Positions 14,614-28,114 of a stretch of DNA of 64,000 bases are shown piece after piece (the stretch's first letter is position 1; each line of letters begins with the position of its first letter). The stretch covers positions 372,001 through 436,000 of the forward strand of contig CM035318.1 of NCBI GenBank assembly GCA_000497125.2, given 5' to 3'. The position numbers were made by a program, and so were the translations under genes. This stretch comes from Spironucleus salmonicida (lineage: Eukaryota > Fornicata > Diplomonadida > Hexamitidae). A model generated the notes under the pieces. It had not been told where the DNA came from. It did not search any database and worked only from the letters and a program-made list of their open reading frames with translations.

Positions 14614-15516
14614 TCACTATAATTTTTTAGCCTCTGTCTATCTTTAATTTTTTTTCTATAATTTTTTCTTAATTATCTCCATTTGATTTAGTTAAACTAT
14701 ACCGCTAAATCTCCCTAAAACTCGTATTCCAAACTCAAACAGCTAATGACTGAACCAACAATTGACATGGTTACCGTTCCAGTCAGCCGCCAGAAACCGC
14801 TCCACCCACTAGCTAGCCCCTGCCATTCTGAAACTAGTGCGAGTTGTTTCTGTCATTTCCGTAGCAACCCAAAATGGCGTCCCGGAGAGTGCTAAAACGC
14901 CATTTTTAGATAATTCGGGTCGTGTAGCCTCAACTAAAGCTTGACAATAAGCTTTTGATGCAGAATAAACACTCAATAGAGGGCAAGGACAAATTCCTAC
15001 ACCCGAAGCTAAGTTTATTATAATTCCTCCATTATTATTCGTAAGGACCTAACAACTTCTCTGATAAATTCTAGTTGCTGCTACAACGTTGATACCAATT
15101 ATTCTATCAATTTCATCAGATTAAATTTAATTAATTTCTGAAGGGAGTTTCTGAGTTATTCCAGCGCAATTAACAACTATTCCCAATTTTGAGAGATCGA
15201 AGGTCTCGAAAACGTTTAAAACAGAAGCCTAAGTAACATCCTATGGGAATATAGTACAATTTTTAGGGCCAAGCTGCCTTTATAATTCTTGAAGGTTCTG
15301 CTCCCGTCGAGCAACAGCAATAATATGAAAATTTCTCTTTGAAAGAGAATAACAGAACTGATTTCCAATTCCTGATGAAGCTCCAAACACTAAAGCGATA
15401 GGTCGTATTTTTTAGAGAGACTTTAAGTTCCGTGGTGGGCGTACGAAAGTGAAAAAAAATGATCTAAGAGGTTTGATTAGGACTCCGATTAAAAGGGCAA
15501 GTTTCAAACGGTTCAT
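14614..15516 (-). CDS. Short-chain dehydrogenase, HSD17B12/3-ketoacyl reductase-like
   Basis: The 300-residue frame starts MNRLKLALLIGVLIKPLRSF, a hydrophobic N-terminal anchor followed by a basic stretch. The NAD(P)-binding Rossmann motif IALVFGASSGIG is at about residue 45. NCAGITQKLP (NAG motif) and the active-site Ser plus YSASKAYCQAL (YxxxK) follow. The anchor plus layout fits the ER-bound reductases that reduce 3-ketoacyl-CoA in fatty-acid elongation or act on steroids. The C-terminus past residue 200 is divergent and Gln/Lys-rich, ending with a KKKLQKKN-type basic tail. The fold is secure; the substrate is inferred from family architecture. Confidence 0.85.
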
Positions 15517-15597
15517 TTTTAAGGCTCGCAATAAATATAATTAGTTTACAAATGAACATTTGTTATTATAAAAATATAAGATACTATATTCAATTGA

Positions 15598-17708
15598 TCA
15601 ATCTTAGAAACTACCGAAAAATAGTGTATAATTGTTGGGGTCAGATACAAAAGCTTACAGATACGTGCGATAAAGATGTCTGATGTCTGAGATTGAGTTC
15701 ACTGGTTAATTAGATAAAAAAGTCCTAATTTTTTATAGTAAGATCAGCTTATCTGCGTTTGACGAATCTGGTATAAGCTGAAGGTCAGAGATGACTTCTA
15801 GAAGCTTAGTTTAAGTATTTTTAAGATTGGTAAAGTATTCGTTATCTTTTTCTATTTTAAAATCATTATTACTAACCTGGGATGCTTATGGCTTTAAGTT
15901 ATGAAGCTCCGCATAAATACTTTACTAATTTTTAAATATGTTCATCTTACTGGTGAGGATTTAGATATTATTGAGTTCAATTTCTTGATTTTGCTTATTA
16001 AAATAGTCTTGTACTTCATCATAGTCGATATTAAGTATATGCTGCATATTTAATATAGTATTATAAGTTATACAATAATTAGTAATTCTCATTTCAATTT
16101 CAGGTTATTTAGTTTTTTGTAAAAAGATAGCAATAAATTAAAATCTGGAGCTACTCCACTAATTATTGAATATTACTTAGTTTGAATATCCAAAATTTTA
16201 ATTTATCGCATAGTGCCTTATTCTACCTTTGAACTTTAATCTTGCATTACCGATGTTTAGCTTTCTTCAGTTTAATTTTATGTTGGAATGGTAATAGATA
16301 TTGTCTCCTCCTTTTCTAAGATATCTTATTTTCTGAGATGCTTACTACTTCTTCCTGTTGATTTTCTCTATTCACTCTCTTATGACGAATTACCAGATTA
16401 TATTTATTTATTCTTTAATTCGTACTAGTCAAATAGTTACTTTTACTGTAATATAAAATCATCATTGACTTATAAGTTAACTTTATTAGTATCATGCTCA
16501 TGATTATCTTACAATGAATTATTAAAATCATCAAATATAACCTTTCGGGCCTGAACAGGTCCTCGTCGCCTTTCATTAGAACTAAATTTCCTCTCTACAT
16601 TGCTCATAAATAATCTGAGTGATTTTTTTGTACATTTATTTTTGAATATGGGGAGTTTTGAGTACTTATATACTAAAATATCTTTAAATTAAACTGTTTT
16701 ACGGAAAAAATCGTCAAAATGGTCCATTAAAAATTATTGCTACTATTAATTTAATTCTGGTAGGGCTCTAGTAATTTAAATATTCGTAAAATGATTTGCT
16801 GGTGATTTTTATACTTCAATGCATGTAAACTTTACTTTTCCCCATAAAGATTCAAAAAATTACTTATGATCCTCGTAATAGATATATAAATCTAGTGGCT
16901 CCATTACAATTCCTCTTAACTATTAAGCTCTATATTGCACCAACTTTGCTAGTTATTTTTCATATTATTCTGTGGTTTTATATCGTATAGGTTAATTTAT
17001 TCTGTTAAATTCTGAATCTGATGAAGAAAAAGAATAGAATTCTGTTTCTTCTTAATTACTACCAGATTATTACTCAAGCAATTTTGTTTCTTGTTTTTAC
17101 GCAGGTTCAATAAAATCTTGTATCTATTATTTAGATGATTCTCTCTATTTAATTTAGTCAATAATGTCTCTAGCTTAACTATCATCGTTATCAGAATACT
17201 CTAAATTATAAAACTTAGTATCTGCTTATTTCTCAAGTTCATCTTAACCACTTATTTGTCCTTTTGATTGAAGAGAGGCAAGTATTTATGACCATGGTTT
17301 ATGACGCTTAAAATGCATGTAGTATATATTTTGACATGCCTATTTAACAACTTATGGATGATAATCATGATATTATAGAATAATTTTTTCATAAGTATCA
17401 TTAATATCATCATATTTTTAACTGTGAATTAATTCGTAAAATAGCTATGCAATATCTACTCGATTTTTCCAACCAAGAGGTGGGTAAAATCGTCTTGTAT
17501 AATATAGCATATAATATATTTTAACTTACCGTTAGCCCTGTGGTAATTATTTTGCTACTTTAATCCAAAATTGATTGCTTACAAGGTAATCATTATTTTC
17601 AATTAAATATTATAATATTTCTTATTAATTCATTTCTTTATTAGTTAGTGAAAATATTTCGTAAGTAATTAATAAGTTAAGGACTTTATCATAAGTTTCA
17701 TTTCTCAT
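15598..17708 (-). CDS. Large unknown protein, one apparent frameshift (about 703 aa if joined)
   Basis: One frame runs from ATG 17708 to a TGA at 16089-16091. A second frame, overlapping and shifted by one base, continues to TGA 15598-15600. A run of six T (A on the coding strand) at 16113-16118 sits where both frames still look coding. One extra A there would join SFYKK to TKQPEIEMRITNY. The protein has a helical N-terminal half (YYMLYYTRRFYPPLGW), an acidic/Gln-rich middle, a basic segment SSNERRRGPVQARK and a helical C-terminal part (HILNIDYDEVQDYFNKQNQE). No domain was recognised. Sequencing indel, true frameshifted gene and programmed frameshift are all possible; an indel is most likely. 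Confidence 0.55.
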
Positions 17709-17837
17709 TTTGAAATGCAATAGAAAAAAATCGTTATCTACCTATATAATAATTATAATATAATTCTGATAGTAAAGATTATAATACTATAATGTTAGTA
17801 TATAATTTTATTAAATTATCATATTAAGCATAAATTA

Positions 17838-18473
17838 ATGACATCTGATTCAGAATAAAATGATGAAATAAATGCAGAATAGTTTTTTGACAGTCTTAAT
17901 ACGATACCATAATATCTTTAAAATTGTGCATTTAAATAAAAATAAAAATTCAAAATAAACAACAATTCATTTGCGTTACCTCAGTTTAATTTAGTGAAAA
18001 TTTAAAGTGAGTTTCATAGAATTTAAGATAAAGGTATTGATCCGCTATCAATATTATTAACGAAATTTCCTAATGTAAATGATATTTTGCATATAAAGAC
18101 TTATTATATGTTAGATGAGAATAAGATAACATCTAATTTATATTCCTAGTTTAATTACATCTTGATGCACTATAATATTATTAATGCTTATCCACTATTT
18201 GGATTTTTACTATTGTCTGATGAATAATTTAATTACAATGCATAAAAATCTACTTTTATTGCGTTAATTATTAGATGGAGTAAACAAAGCTAACAATTTT
18301 GTGAAAATATATTTGTTAAATTATATGAAACTGTTAATATACAGTAATTTATTGAATTGTTACCTGCCTATTAAATAATATTTGGAATGGTACCTCATTG
18401 GGCTTAAAAATAATGTAGTGAAGACGATAGTGATATAGAGATTGAAAGTCATGTAAGAAGTTAAATAGAATGA
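17838..18473 (+). CDS. Hypothetical protein, 211 aa
   Basis: Frame starts MTSDSEQNDEINAEQFFDSL. It is soluble and probably helical, with an acidic start and an acidic end (SEDDSDIEIESHVRSQIE) around a core with aromatic and Leu-rich helices (NIINAYPLFGFLLLSDEQ). There is no signal, membrane segment or known motif. It is divergent from the 15598-17708 gene across a 129-base AT-rich spacer. Confidence 0.55.
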
Positions 18474-18652
18474 ATGCCTATTTTTACTATTTAAAATTAC
18501 CATATAAAAGTATCCGTTATATTAATCTTCTTATATAAAATATTTTAGACTTAGGAATTTTCTTATAGGCGAATATAATATTTAGGAGTAATGTATTACT
18601 TATTATTATATATTTTATATTGTAGTAAAAATTTATTCCCAGTTCCCGCAAA

Positions 18653-19795
18653 ATGTTTACGGCACGGGAGGATATTCCTCTCTGTTGCACATTGAATAAA
18701 GTAGAAATGTTTCCAACAGAGTTGGGTTTAGATCCAATAAAAGAGGCTAGAATAGATCAGTAAATTTAGTCACTTGGTCATAAGAAAGATAATATTGATA
18801 TTTCGCCTTATTCAAAGGATTAAGTCTAAGCCTTTCAGGAAATGACGAATACTCGAATTTCTCTCACAAAACTTAAAAATAATAGAGAAATATCAGTTGA
18901 TACTTCAAAAGTCCATAATTTTGATTTACCAGGTAAAAATTGTAAATGTCTAAATAAGTCACACACTTTGCTTAAGCAAACTCATAAGGAACTGCATAAA
19001 TAGGAGATTAATGGGTTTAATCCAAATTTTGTGCCACGAGAAATGAATAGTTAGAATCTAGGGTTTGACTTTTAAAATTATGGGAATGAAAATAACAAAT
19101 CATTAACTAGAACTAAGCTTTTAGAATCAAGAAAATATTCGTTAAAGATAGCTGAGGAAGATTAGAAAAAATAATTTGTTGAATCAGTTAAAGAATAATT
19201 TTAAGATTCGACTCATCCTTTTTATGAAAAAGACGAAACATTGCATTATACAGAAAAATTTGACAGTACTAAAAATACTTTCAATACATTTTCTTGTAAA
19301 GAGATTGAAAACATGAAAACGTATAGAAATATTAACAAACTTGACGACAAAGATTTCAGCTAATATAAATCACTAAGAACTGCCAAAATCGCCTAAGAGG
19401 AAGAACGTGTGAATATGCCCAAAATTACTGATCCTAGTACTTTTGACTACTCACACATTAATGAATAATAACCAAAGAAGACTAAATTTGCAACCGCAAT
19501 TTTAATGGAGAAAAACCCAGACTGGGCGCTTTTACGTGTCAAGTCTACAATGCAGTAGGACGAAGATAAACCTTTATATAGCTCATTTGCGCCAGATGGC
19601 TTCTTCCGAGAATTACTGCTCCCTTAAATCCGTGTTCCTTCTAGAAACTGCAGGCAAGTTCCATAATAACTTCGAGGAATGGTGAGAGTTATGTAGTTAC
19701 CAATCGTCGCTGAGCCGACGTAGTTACTTGATACAGAGGGTGACAGGATGCCAGGGGATACACGTGTACTGACTAGACCAAGCATTTTCGAGTGA
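18653..19795 (+). CDS. Hypothetical basic protein, 380 aa
   Basis: Frame starts MFTAREDIPLCCTLNKVEMF. The chain is polar, Lys/Asn/Ser-rich and low in hydrophobics, with scattered Pro/Phe motifs (NGFNPNFVPREMN, HPFYEKDETLHY). The Arg-rich C-terminus (IRVPSRNCRQVPQQLRGMVR) is more GC-rich than the rest. No catalytic motif. Extended, charged proteins of this type are frequent among axonemal and basal-body components; this is a compositional inference only. Confidence 0.55.
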
Positions 19796-20403
19796 ATCAT
19801 TTTCTTAAATCGTATAGCCCTGGCCCGAGAAACACATTTTCTCGTTAAGGATTAAGAGGTTAAAATCTCTACGTTTTATAAAACTTTATTGTAGGAGTAT
19901 TTTAGGTAATTACTAATGGTATATATTTAAAATTATATTATTTTTGCATTCCAGTAATTCCAACTTGCATAGAATCTGTTCTATCAGTTATATATTAACG
20001 CTAAGATTTTATATTGCGACTAATTTGGGGACTATAGTATGCAGGGGAGGTGACTATGTTCTATTTTTATATTTCTTCATCAAATACAGTTTTTCTAGCC
20101 GTTTTTTGTAAGGAAATGATTTAAACTTCATTAGAAATTCTTGGTAATTAATATGTTTAAGGACCTAAATTTGGGTTTTTTAATCTTGCGATATCATGTG
20201 CATTAAAACATTATCGAGAACTTACAGGTATGTAAATTCTATCTTTAGGTGTGGTAATTTTTGATTTAAAGCATAATTTGATTGGATCCATTATTTGTTT
20301 TTGGATTTTAATAACATGGATTATAAATATATATTGCAGAATTATTAGAAAACTATAAATAGTTCTTATTACTTCTTATTAAATATAATAATTGCTAGTA
20401 TAA
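19796..20403 (+). other. Spacer with possible N-terminal extension of the next gene
   Basis: An in-frame ATG at 20056 opens a hydrophobic sequence (MFYFYISSSNTVFLAVFCK, then NLIGSIICFWILITW) that runs without a TGA into the gene at 20404. A GTATGT at 20230 followed about 15 bases later by TTTAG would fit a 21-base intron, but its length is a multiple of three, so the frame does not test it. Left of 20056 only AT-rich noncoding sequence is seen. Confidence 0.3.
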
Positions 20404-21201
20404 ATGAGCTATTTAATGTACTCATCATCAAGCTTTTCGCAGTCTGTATTATCTGAAATTGATTAACTGCAGCATTCCATTATGTCAAAATATATTACAA
20501 TAGAACCTAAAAGACTCGTTTAATCAAAAAAATATTAGTCTAGCAAATATATCAATGATAATAACACGTAGTTATTGTTATTCTCATATGCAGAAAATTA
20601 GTAGCTGTAAGAAGAGCTATCAGTATCTAAGTTATTGTTATCAAATTATAAACCTAGAAGAGCTATATCTTGTCCGAAAAAAAAGAAATATATTGATCCT
20701 TCCACTAGTCCTGCTATATATGGGCAACCAACTATAGTAACTACAAATAGAAATAATTTTCTTAAAAGGTCTGATTTGTTTTTAGCTAATAAGAAGAAAA
20801 ATATTAATATTGAAAAATAAAAAAGTATATTCTCTAGTCCTACTATTTCAGAACTTGCTAAAAGATCTGAATCTGCGTATTCTAGAACTAATGTATTACA
20901 CAATTATATGTATGGAAGCACTATACTGTCATATTAGAAACGGTTGAGATTATAAAGTATTGAAGAAAGTTATAGAAAAAGATAAGAAAGAAAAAAATAT
21001 ACACACGTTTCACGATACAATCAATAAAATACATTAAAATATAGTTAGTCTTTGTATTTAGATCATAAAATTAATTAATTTATGGATGCAGATCTTTAGT
21101 AATACTTTTAAGCCCCAGGATTGAGTTCTAGATTTTATTATGACTAATTTGATAGAATCACTCCTAAAACTTACAATTAATATATAACGGATTTGATATG
21201 A
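20404..21201 (+). CDS. Ser/Lys-rich cytoskeletal-type protein, 265 aa
   Basis: Frame from ATG 20404 starts MSYLMYSSSSFSQSVLSEID. It is highly basic and Ser/Tyr-rich, with repeated short motifs (KKYQSSKYINDN, IDPSTSPAIYGQP) and a C-terminus with APGLSSRFYYDQF, which resembles the degenerate Pro-Gly-x-Tyr repeats of the two following genes. It may belong to the same flagellar group. The frame stays open upstream to an ATG at 20056, so the start is uncertain. Its stop lies four bases from that of the convergent gene. Confidence 0.5.
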
Positions 21202-21204
21202 TTA

Positions 21205-21744
21205 TCAGTAAAATTTTCTTAAATTATAACTACCTGGGCCAATAAATCCAGTCGCTTTTCGTTTAGACGGTGATTTAAATCGCTCTGATTTATTAAAAGA
21301 TGGTGAAATATTTCGTGTAGGTTTTGTTTAAATATTATAATAATCTATACCGGGATAACCACTATATCCTAAATTCTATAAGTATTTTCTGTCAACTCGG
21401 TTATTGTTATTTATATGTATACTTTCTTTATTATCTTTGATAACTATATTATAATTTGCAGGCTCTGTTTATGGAGCATTCAAAATAACGTCATCAATGA
21501 ATCGTCTTGTTTCATACTTCTTAAACTCAATATTTGATGCAGTATTACGATTTTAGGAGAATAACTATTAATTCGGTAGAGTATAAGTTTAAGGAGATAT
21601 ATTTTCTGATGTTGTAGGACGTACAATGAAAGAAGATCTACCAATGTCATTTCTAGCACTTTATGATGATTTTATAGGAGATTAAAGTCGCGGCTTATGT
21701 TTTTATCTTTATGCATATGCTAACAGAACTTTTGTTTACTCCAT
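21205..21744 (-). CDS. PG-repeat (STPG-like) protein, 179 aa
   Basis: Frame starts MEQTKVLLAYAQRQKHKPRL. It is basic and disordered, with Pro-Gly-x-Tyr style elements: GYSGYPGIDYYNIQ near residue 130 and TGFIGPGSYNLRKFY at the very end. Sperm-tail PG-rich repeat proteins carry PGPGxY units and bind microtubules inside flagella and basal bodies. The repeats here are few and degenerate, so the family call is tentative. It shares a 121-base spacer with a divergent gene of the same style at 21866. Confidence 0.5.
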
Positions 21745-21865
21745 CTTAAGTTTTGCAAATGTTATTCTAATTAAATTTATTTATAATATAATCAAAAATA
21801 TATTTCTTAATCAATAAATTTTACATTATTCATAGTTTACTATTTTCATATATGTAAATTTATAA

Positions 21866-22672
21866 ATGGACAATACCACCAAAGAAATAGAATTTTCCGC
21901 ATCGGATGAATCAATTTATTCTAACCCATTCTTACCAGAGCTAACAATGAAAGCTAGGCCTTTGTATGAACAGAAAAATTACTAAAAAGAGGAATATGAA
22001 CGCAAAATTCATTTTGATCAACGAAGTACATATGTATAAGTATCAGGTACTACTGTAAATGTATCACCATTATCATATAATATTTAATAAAAATAAGATA
22101 AGAGGGCTAAAATAGGTGAAAGAGGAAATATTATTATACATGAGTTTAATCATTAAGCCGACAATGTTATGGGTCCAGGTTTATATTAGGTACCACGAAA
22201 TCTTTAGTTATATATACCAGGTTCAAATATTAATGTAACTACATTTTCAAAATAAGAAAGGATTTCACCAATTCGTGTGCTCAGGTCGCCGTCCCCAATG
22301 GAATATACCTTACCAGATCCAGATAAACTAGGAAGTGTTCATCCTGCTGATATTCGAATTAAAGATATTGGACATATGAGATATTTTGATAATATTACAC
22401 ACAATAATGGTTCAGTTGGTGTTGGAACATATGATATTCAAAGATAAAATATTAAATCTATGGAGGTTAATCGAAATAAGCGAGCTACAAAAGATTATTT
22501 AAAGAATTTTGGATTTGGTAATAAAGATGATACTAAGTATTACAATATAAGGACAACACTTGCTTCTCCATGTGCATCTTTTAAATAGGCTGATAGATTT
22601 AAAAGACTAAATACAAAGCGAGAAAATATTTTTTTGGGGCCAGGCTCACATTCCTTGATTAAAAAATGGTGA
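21866..22672 (+). CDS. PG-repeat (STPG-like) protein, 268 aa
   Basis: Frame starts MDNTTKEIEFSASDESIYSN. PG-type motifs occur at intervals: VMGPGLYQVPRN (about residue 105), SVGVGTYDIQ (about residue 190) and IFLGPGSHSLIKKW at the C-terminus, with Pro/Tyr/Ser-rich linkers (SPLSYNIQ, SPSPMEYTLPDPD). This is the usual look of sperm-tail PG-rich proteins, which decorate flagellar microtubules. The paired, divergent arrangement with the gene at 21205-21744 suggests a duplicated or co-expressed flagellar pair. Confidence 0.6.
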
Positions 22673-22676
22673 AAAA

Positions 22677-24167
22677 TCATTCAAATAATGAAAGTGCTTT
22701 CAATATTCTGCTATATTCTCTATAGTATTAAATTTATGTCAAATCTGCTGTTCTTTTCAACCCAAAGTCACAAACTATCTTTCTTTTAGTTTAGCTTCTT
22801 ACAGAAAAAGTAGTTTCCCACTCAAGTTTAGGATACCATACTTTTTAAGCGTTTACGGTATCTCCTTTTTCGGTATCAAAATCGTTTTGGTCTAAAGATA
22901 TATATGCGACCTCATCATTATATTTTGCAAGAAGAGCTATGGTGGATAACCCTTGACCTTTTATTCCACATCGTTTGAGTGAAAGATTTATTAATGCTAC
23001 TTAAGGTCCATTAAACTATTAAAATGTTATATTTTTATAATGCTGGTCATAACTTTCATCTGTATCAATAAATCCAAATAATTCAAATTTGTTATTAATA
23101 ACAGATTATCCATTACAATTGATATAAAAATCATTCTAAGGTGTTCTAAACTAATACTTAAGCAAGGCTTCCGCTAATAAAGAAGCACCTTAGTTTTTAA
23201 TATTAACACCATCTAAAATAATAGATGTTAGAACAGACTCTTATTTTGCCAAATGCTCTTTTAATTCATAACAAATGTCAAAACAGCCTTTACACCCTGT
23301 AAGATCGAGAAAACGAAGTGGAGTTACAGATAATCTAAGATAGGCTCCAGATTTTGGCAAAGGTTTAGGTAAATCTTATCTTTATGTTTACCTTTATTAA
23401 ATTCGCTTCATATCATTAATTCTTTTGTTTATTACGTCCTTTTCTTCCAGTTCCTCACCATCAATAGCGACTTCTGTAACTAAATTTTTGATAATATCTA
23501 AGTCAAACTCCGAACCTTTAATTGTCAAAGCTTCAATAGATGTGTTATAGGAGATGCCTAATGCTAATCTTCGTTAACATTCTCCTGAAAGCTCACTTAA
23601 TTAAAGCTCTCTTAGTCCACAAAATCGGGCTACTAAAATTCTCTCTAGCCAAACTGATGCAGGTTCAGAAAAACCTGTCTTTTTAAGATCTAGATATTAT
23701 AAACATCCATATGGTTGAGATCTCTCTCCAGCTACACCATAAGATAGTTAATAACCATGGGCAATAGCTTCCATGAGCATTTCTGTTCCTACTGAGCCCA
23801 AATTATTCTCAGACAGTGAAAGATAATTAATTGATGACTATTGGAGATCTGACTTTATTTCTTAACAAAATAATTCTGTAATTTAATTAGATCTTAGGGA
23901 TAGTCCATATAAGAATGGTAAAAGTTAGATTATAGATGTTGCACATTTATCGGTCAATAAATTACATCCTAGATCTAACACTAAATGCTGTGGTTATATT
24001 TCAATTAAAATTTAGGCTATTTTTTGAAGTATTTCATCAGTTATGCGATTTTTGAAAATAAATTTCTAAGCTCCAAATAAATTGAGATACGATGATGGTG
24101 TACGTAAATATTCGATAAATGGTTCTGGTAACTAATTGTCAATAGCCTATTAAACAAAGTCCGCCAT
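22677..24167 (-). CDS. Leucine-rich-repeat protein, RNH1/NLR-type repeats
   Basis: The 496-residue frame starts MADFVQQAIDNQLPEPFIEY. Ribonuclease-inhibitor-like repeats are visible: HLVLDLGCNLLTDKCATSII, YLSLSENNLGSVGTEMLMEA, LQYLDLKKTGFSEPAS, LRFLDLTGCKGCFDICYEL, LINLSLKRCGIKGQGLS. These give a horseshoe binding surface and no enzyme. A charged linker (VAIDGEELEEKDVINKR) interrupts the array near residue 270, and the last 80 residues are non-repeat. Many protists use such proteins in flagellar or signalling scaffolds; the partner is unknown. Confidence 0.75.
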
Positions 24168-24240
24168 TATTAATTAATAAATTCCATTTATTTATGGTAT
24201 ATTATTTATACTTATCTTTTCTATCACCACTTCACCAAAA

Positions 24241-25650
24241 ATGCCTTTGCACCCCACTAATCTTCCTGACTAAACAGCTCCGGTATCAGAGATCCACCCA
24301 CTTCATCCATAAATTACAGCTCGTTAAGCAACGCTAAACATCGGGACAATCGGTCATGTAGCGCACGGTAAGTCATCGCTTTGCCGTTCTCTTTCAGGCG
24401 TAAATACAGTTCGTTTCGAATCAGAAAAGGAGCATAATGTTACAATTAGGCTTGGTTACGCCAATTGTAAAATCTTCACGTGCGAGTCATGCCCTGAACC
24501 TCATAATGTGTTTTCGTTTAATTCCGCTGCAGCCGATCCCAAATGTCCAAATTGTAAGCAGATTCTTTCTCTCACCAGACATATTTCAATAATTGACTGC
24601 CCAGGGCATGATGAATACATGACAACAATGCTATCTGGTGCTGCTATCATGGACGGTACCATTTTGTTGGTAGCAGGAAACGAGTAGTGTCCGCAATCAT
24701 AGACTGTCGAACACCTCTAGGCTATAGCTATTTAGGGTGACAAGCCGGTGGTAATTTGCCAAAATAAAATTGATTTGATAGCCGGGTAAGTGAACGCAGC
24801 AGAGCAGAACATGGAGCAGATCACTAATTTTGTCAAAGGAACTATCGCTGAAAAGGCGCCCATTATCCCAACTAGCGCTGTTCGAGGTCTAAACGTTGAT
24901 ATGATCGCTTATCATTTAAGTAAAATACCAATTCCTGATCGTAAACTTGATCAGTCGCCTATTTTTACTATAATTAGGAGTTTTGACGTTAATAAATCAG
25001 GATCAAAACCTGAAAATTTGAGCGGTGGTGTCGTTGGTGGAACTCTCAGTTAAGGTATTCTCAAAATTGGCGATATCGTAGAAATTCGCCCTGGAATTAT
25101 CGAAATTGATGGAGATAACATAAAATGTTATCCTCTGAAGACCAAAATTGTTTCACTGAAAACTGAAGATAATGAGCTTAATTATGCGATTCCAGGCGGC
25201 TTGATTGCAGTTGGGACGCTTTTAGACCCTTCAATCACAAAATCTGACAGGTTGGTTGGCTAGGTATTAGGTATTCCCGGAAGTCTACCACCTATTATGA
25301 GAAGACTCAAGATTAGCTTCCATGAACTGTAAACTTCTATTATACCAACTGGATTTATGGCTTTAACCTAAGAGATATTTTAGATTGATTAGTCTATTCT
25401 TTTAACTGTTTCTGGCTGTAACAGTACAGCAAAGATCGAAAGTGTAAATTTTGAAGGCGGAAAGATTCAATTTGTTGTCAACTTAACTGACAAGCCGGTG
25501 TGTGTTGGATTTGGAACTTATGTTGCAGTAAGCGTTAAGAATGCGAAATTATAAAGTAGAAACTGGAGATTGATTGGTTACGGCGTTATTGTCAACGATG
25601 AAGAAATTTATAAAGAAGTCTTTATTGTAGATGAAAATGAGGTTAAGTGA
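24241..25650 (+). CDS. Translation initiation factor eIF2 gamma subunit
   Basis: GTPase subunit that, with alpha and beta, carries initiator Met-tRNA to the 40S ribosome. The 469-residue frame starts [20 protein letters not shown] and shows the G1 loop [10 protein letters not shown], a four-Cys zinc knuckle (CESCPEP and CPNCKQ), G3 DCPGHDEYM and G4 [22 protein letters not shown] and GKGF-type beta-barrel domain II/III sequence follows. Length matches eukaryotic eIF2-gamma. The frame contains many in-frame TAA/TAG at positions filled by Gln, one of the clearest local proofs of the reassigned code. No intron. Confidence 0.96.
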
Positions 25651-25844
25651 TATTAGGGGTTCTATTCATATATGTTATATATTATTTAGCATGAAGTTAC
25701 TTAGTTAGTTAGAACAATTAGGAGCAATATTATTTAAAAGAACATAGATATTCATAAGTTTACATTATAAGTATATTTTAAAAAATGAACTTGTAAAAAA
25801 TAAAAATTTTAAGCGTAATAATAGATTAGCAAAATGACTAACAT

Positions 25845-26243
25845 ATGACAAAAGCCAAGACATTTAGGGATATCAGAGATAGATACAATAATATTCCAGT
25901 GGAATATATAGAAATAGTCTATAGTTAAATTATAGTAGAAACTAAATGCCTTAAATGGTCTATAATATAGCAAAAGATAATAATTCAGGCTGTAAAATTA
26001 TTTCAAAAGTAACTATCTGATATTCTATCAAGTTTTGAGGAGAGAATTATATAAGAACTTGAAGTTTTATTTGATTTGCCTTGGAAAGCGATTGATTAGT
26101 TGGTTCAATTGATATCTTTTGACTATCAAACGAATTTGGCCATTTCTGAACTTAAATAGTAGTATGGAATCTTATACTTTTCTGATTTTACAAAAGGTAT
26201 TATGTATTAAATGTGCCGATAGTTGTTATAACAAAACGAATGA
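25845..26243 (+). CDS. Hypothetical helical protein, 132 aa
   Basis: Frame starts MTKAKTFRDIRDRYNNIPVE. It is helical and soluble, Gln/Ile/Leu-rich (IIIQAVKLFQKQLSDILS, ELEVLFDLPWKAIDQLVQLI), ending MYQMCRQLLQQNE. No motif recognised. A short upstream frame at 25691-25837 (48 codons) is in a different frame and may be unrelated. Its stop lies 14 bases from the stop of the convergent HSP70 gene. Confidence 0.5.
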
Positions 26244-26256
26244 TTTAATTTTTAGA

Positions 26257-28041
<1,785 letters not shown>

Positions 28042-28114
28042 TCCTATATACCTTCCTATCATAAACTAGATATAAAATATAATATAATTATATTTTATAT
28101 GAAATTCTCACTCA

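Noticed and set aside
25691-25837. 48-codon frame starting MKLLSQLEQLGAILF
   Set aside because: Too short and low in complexity to separate from AT-rich noise.
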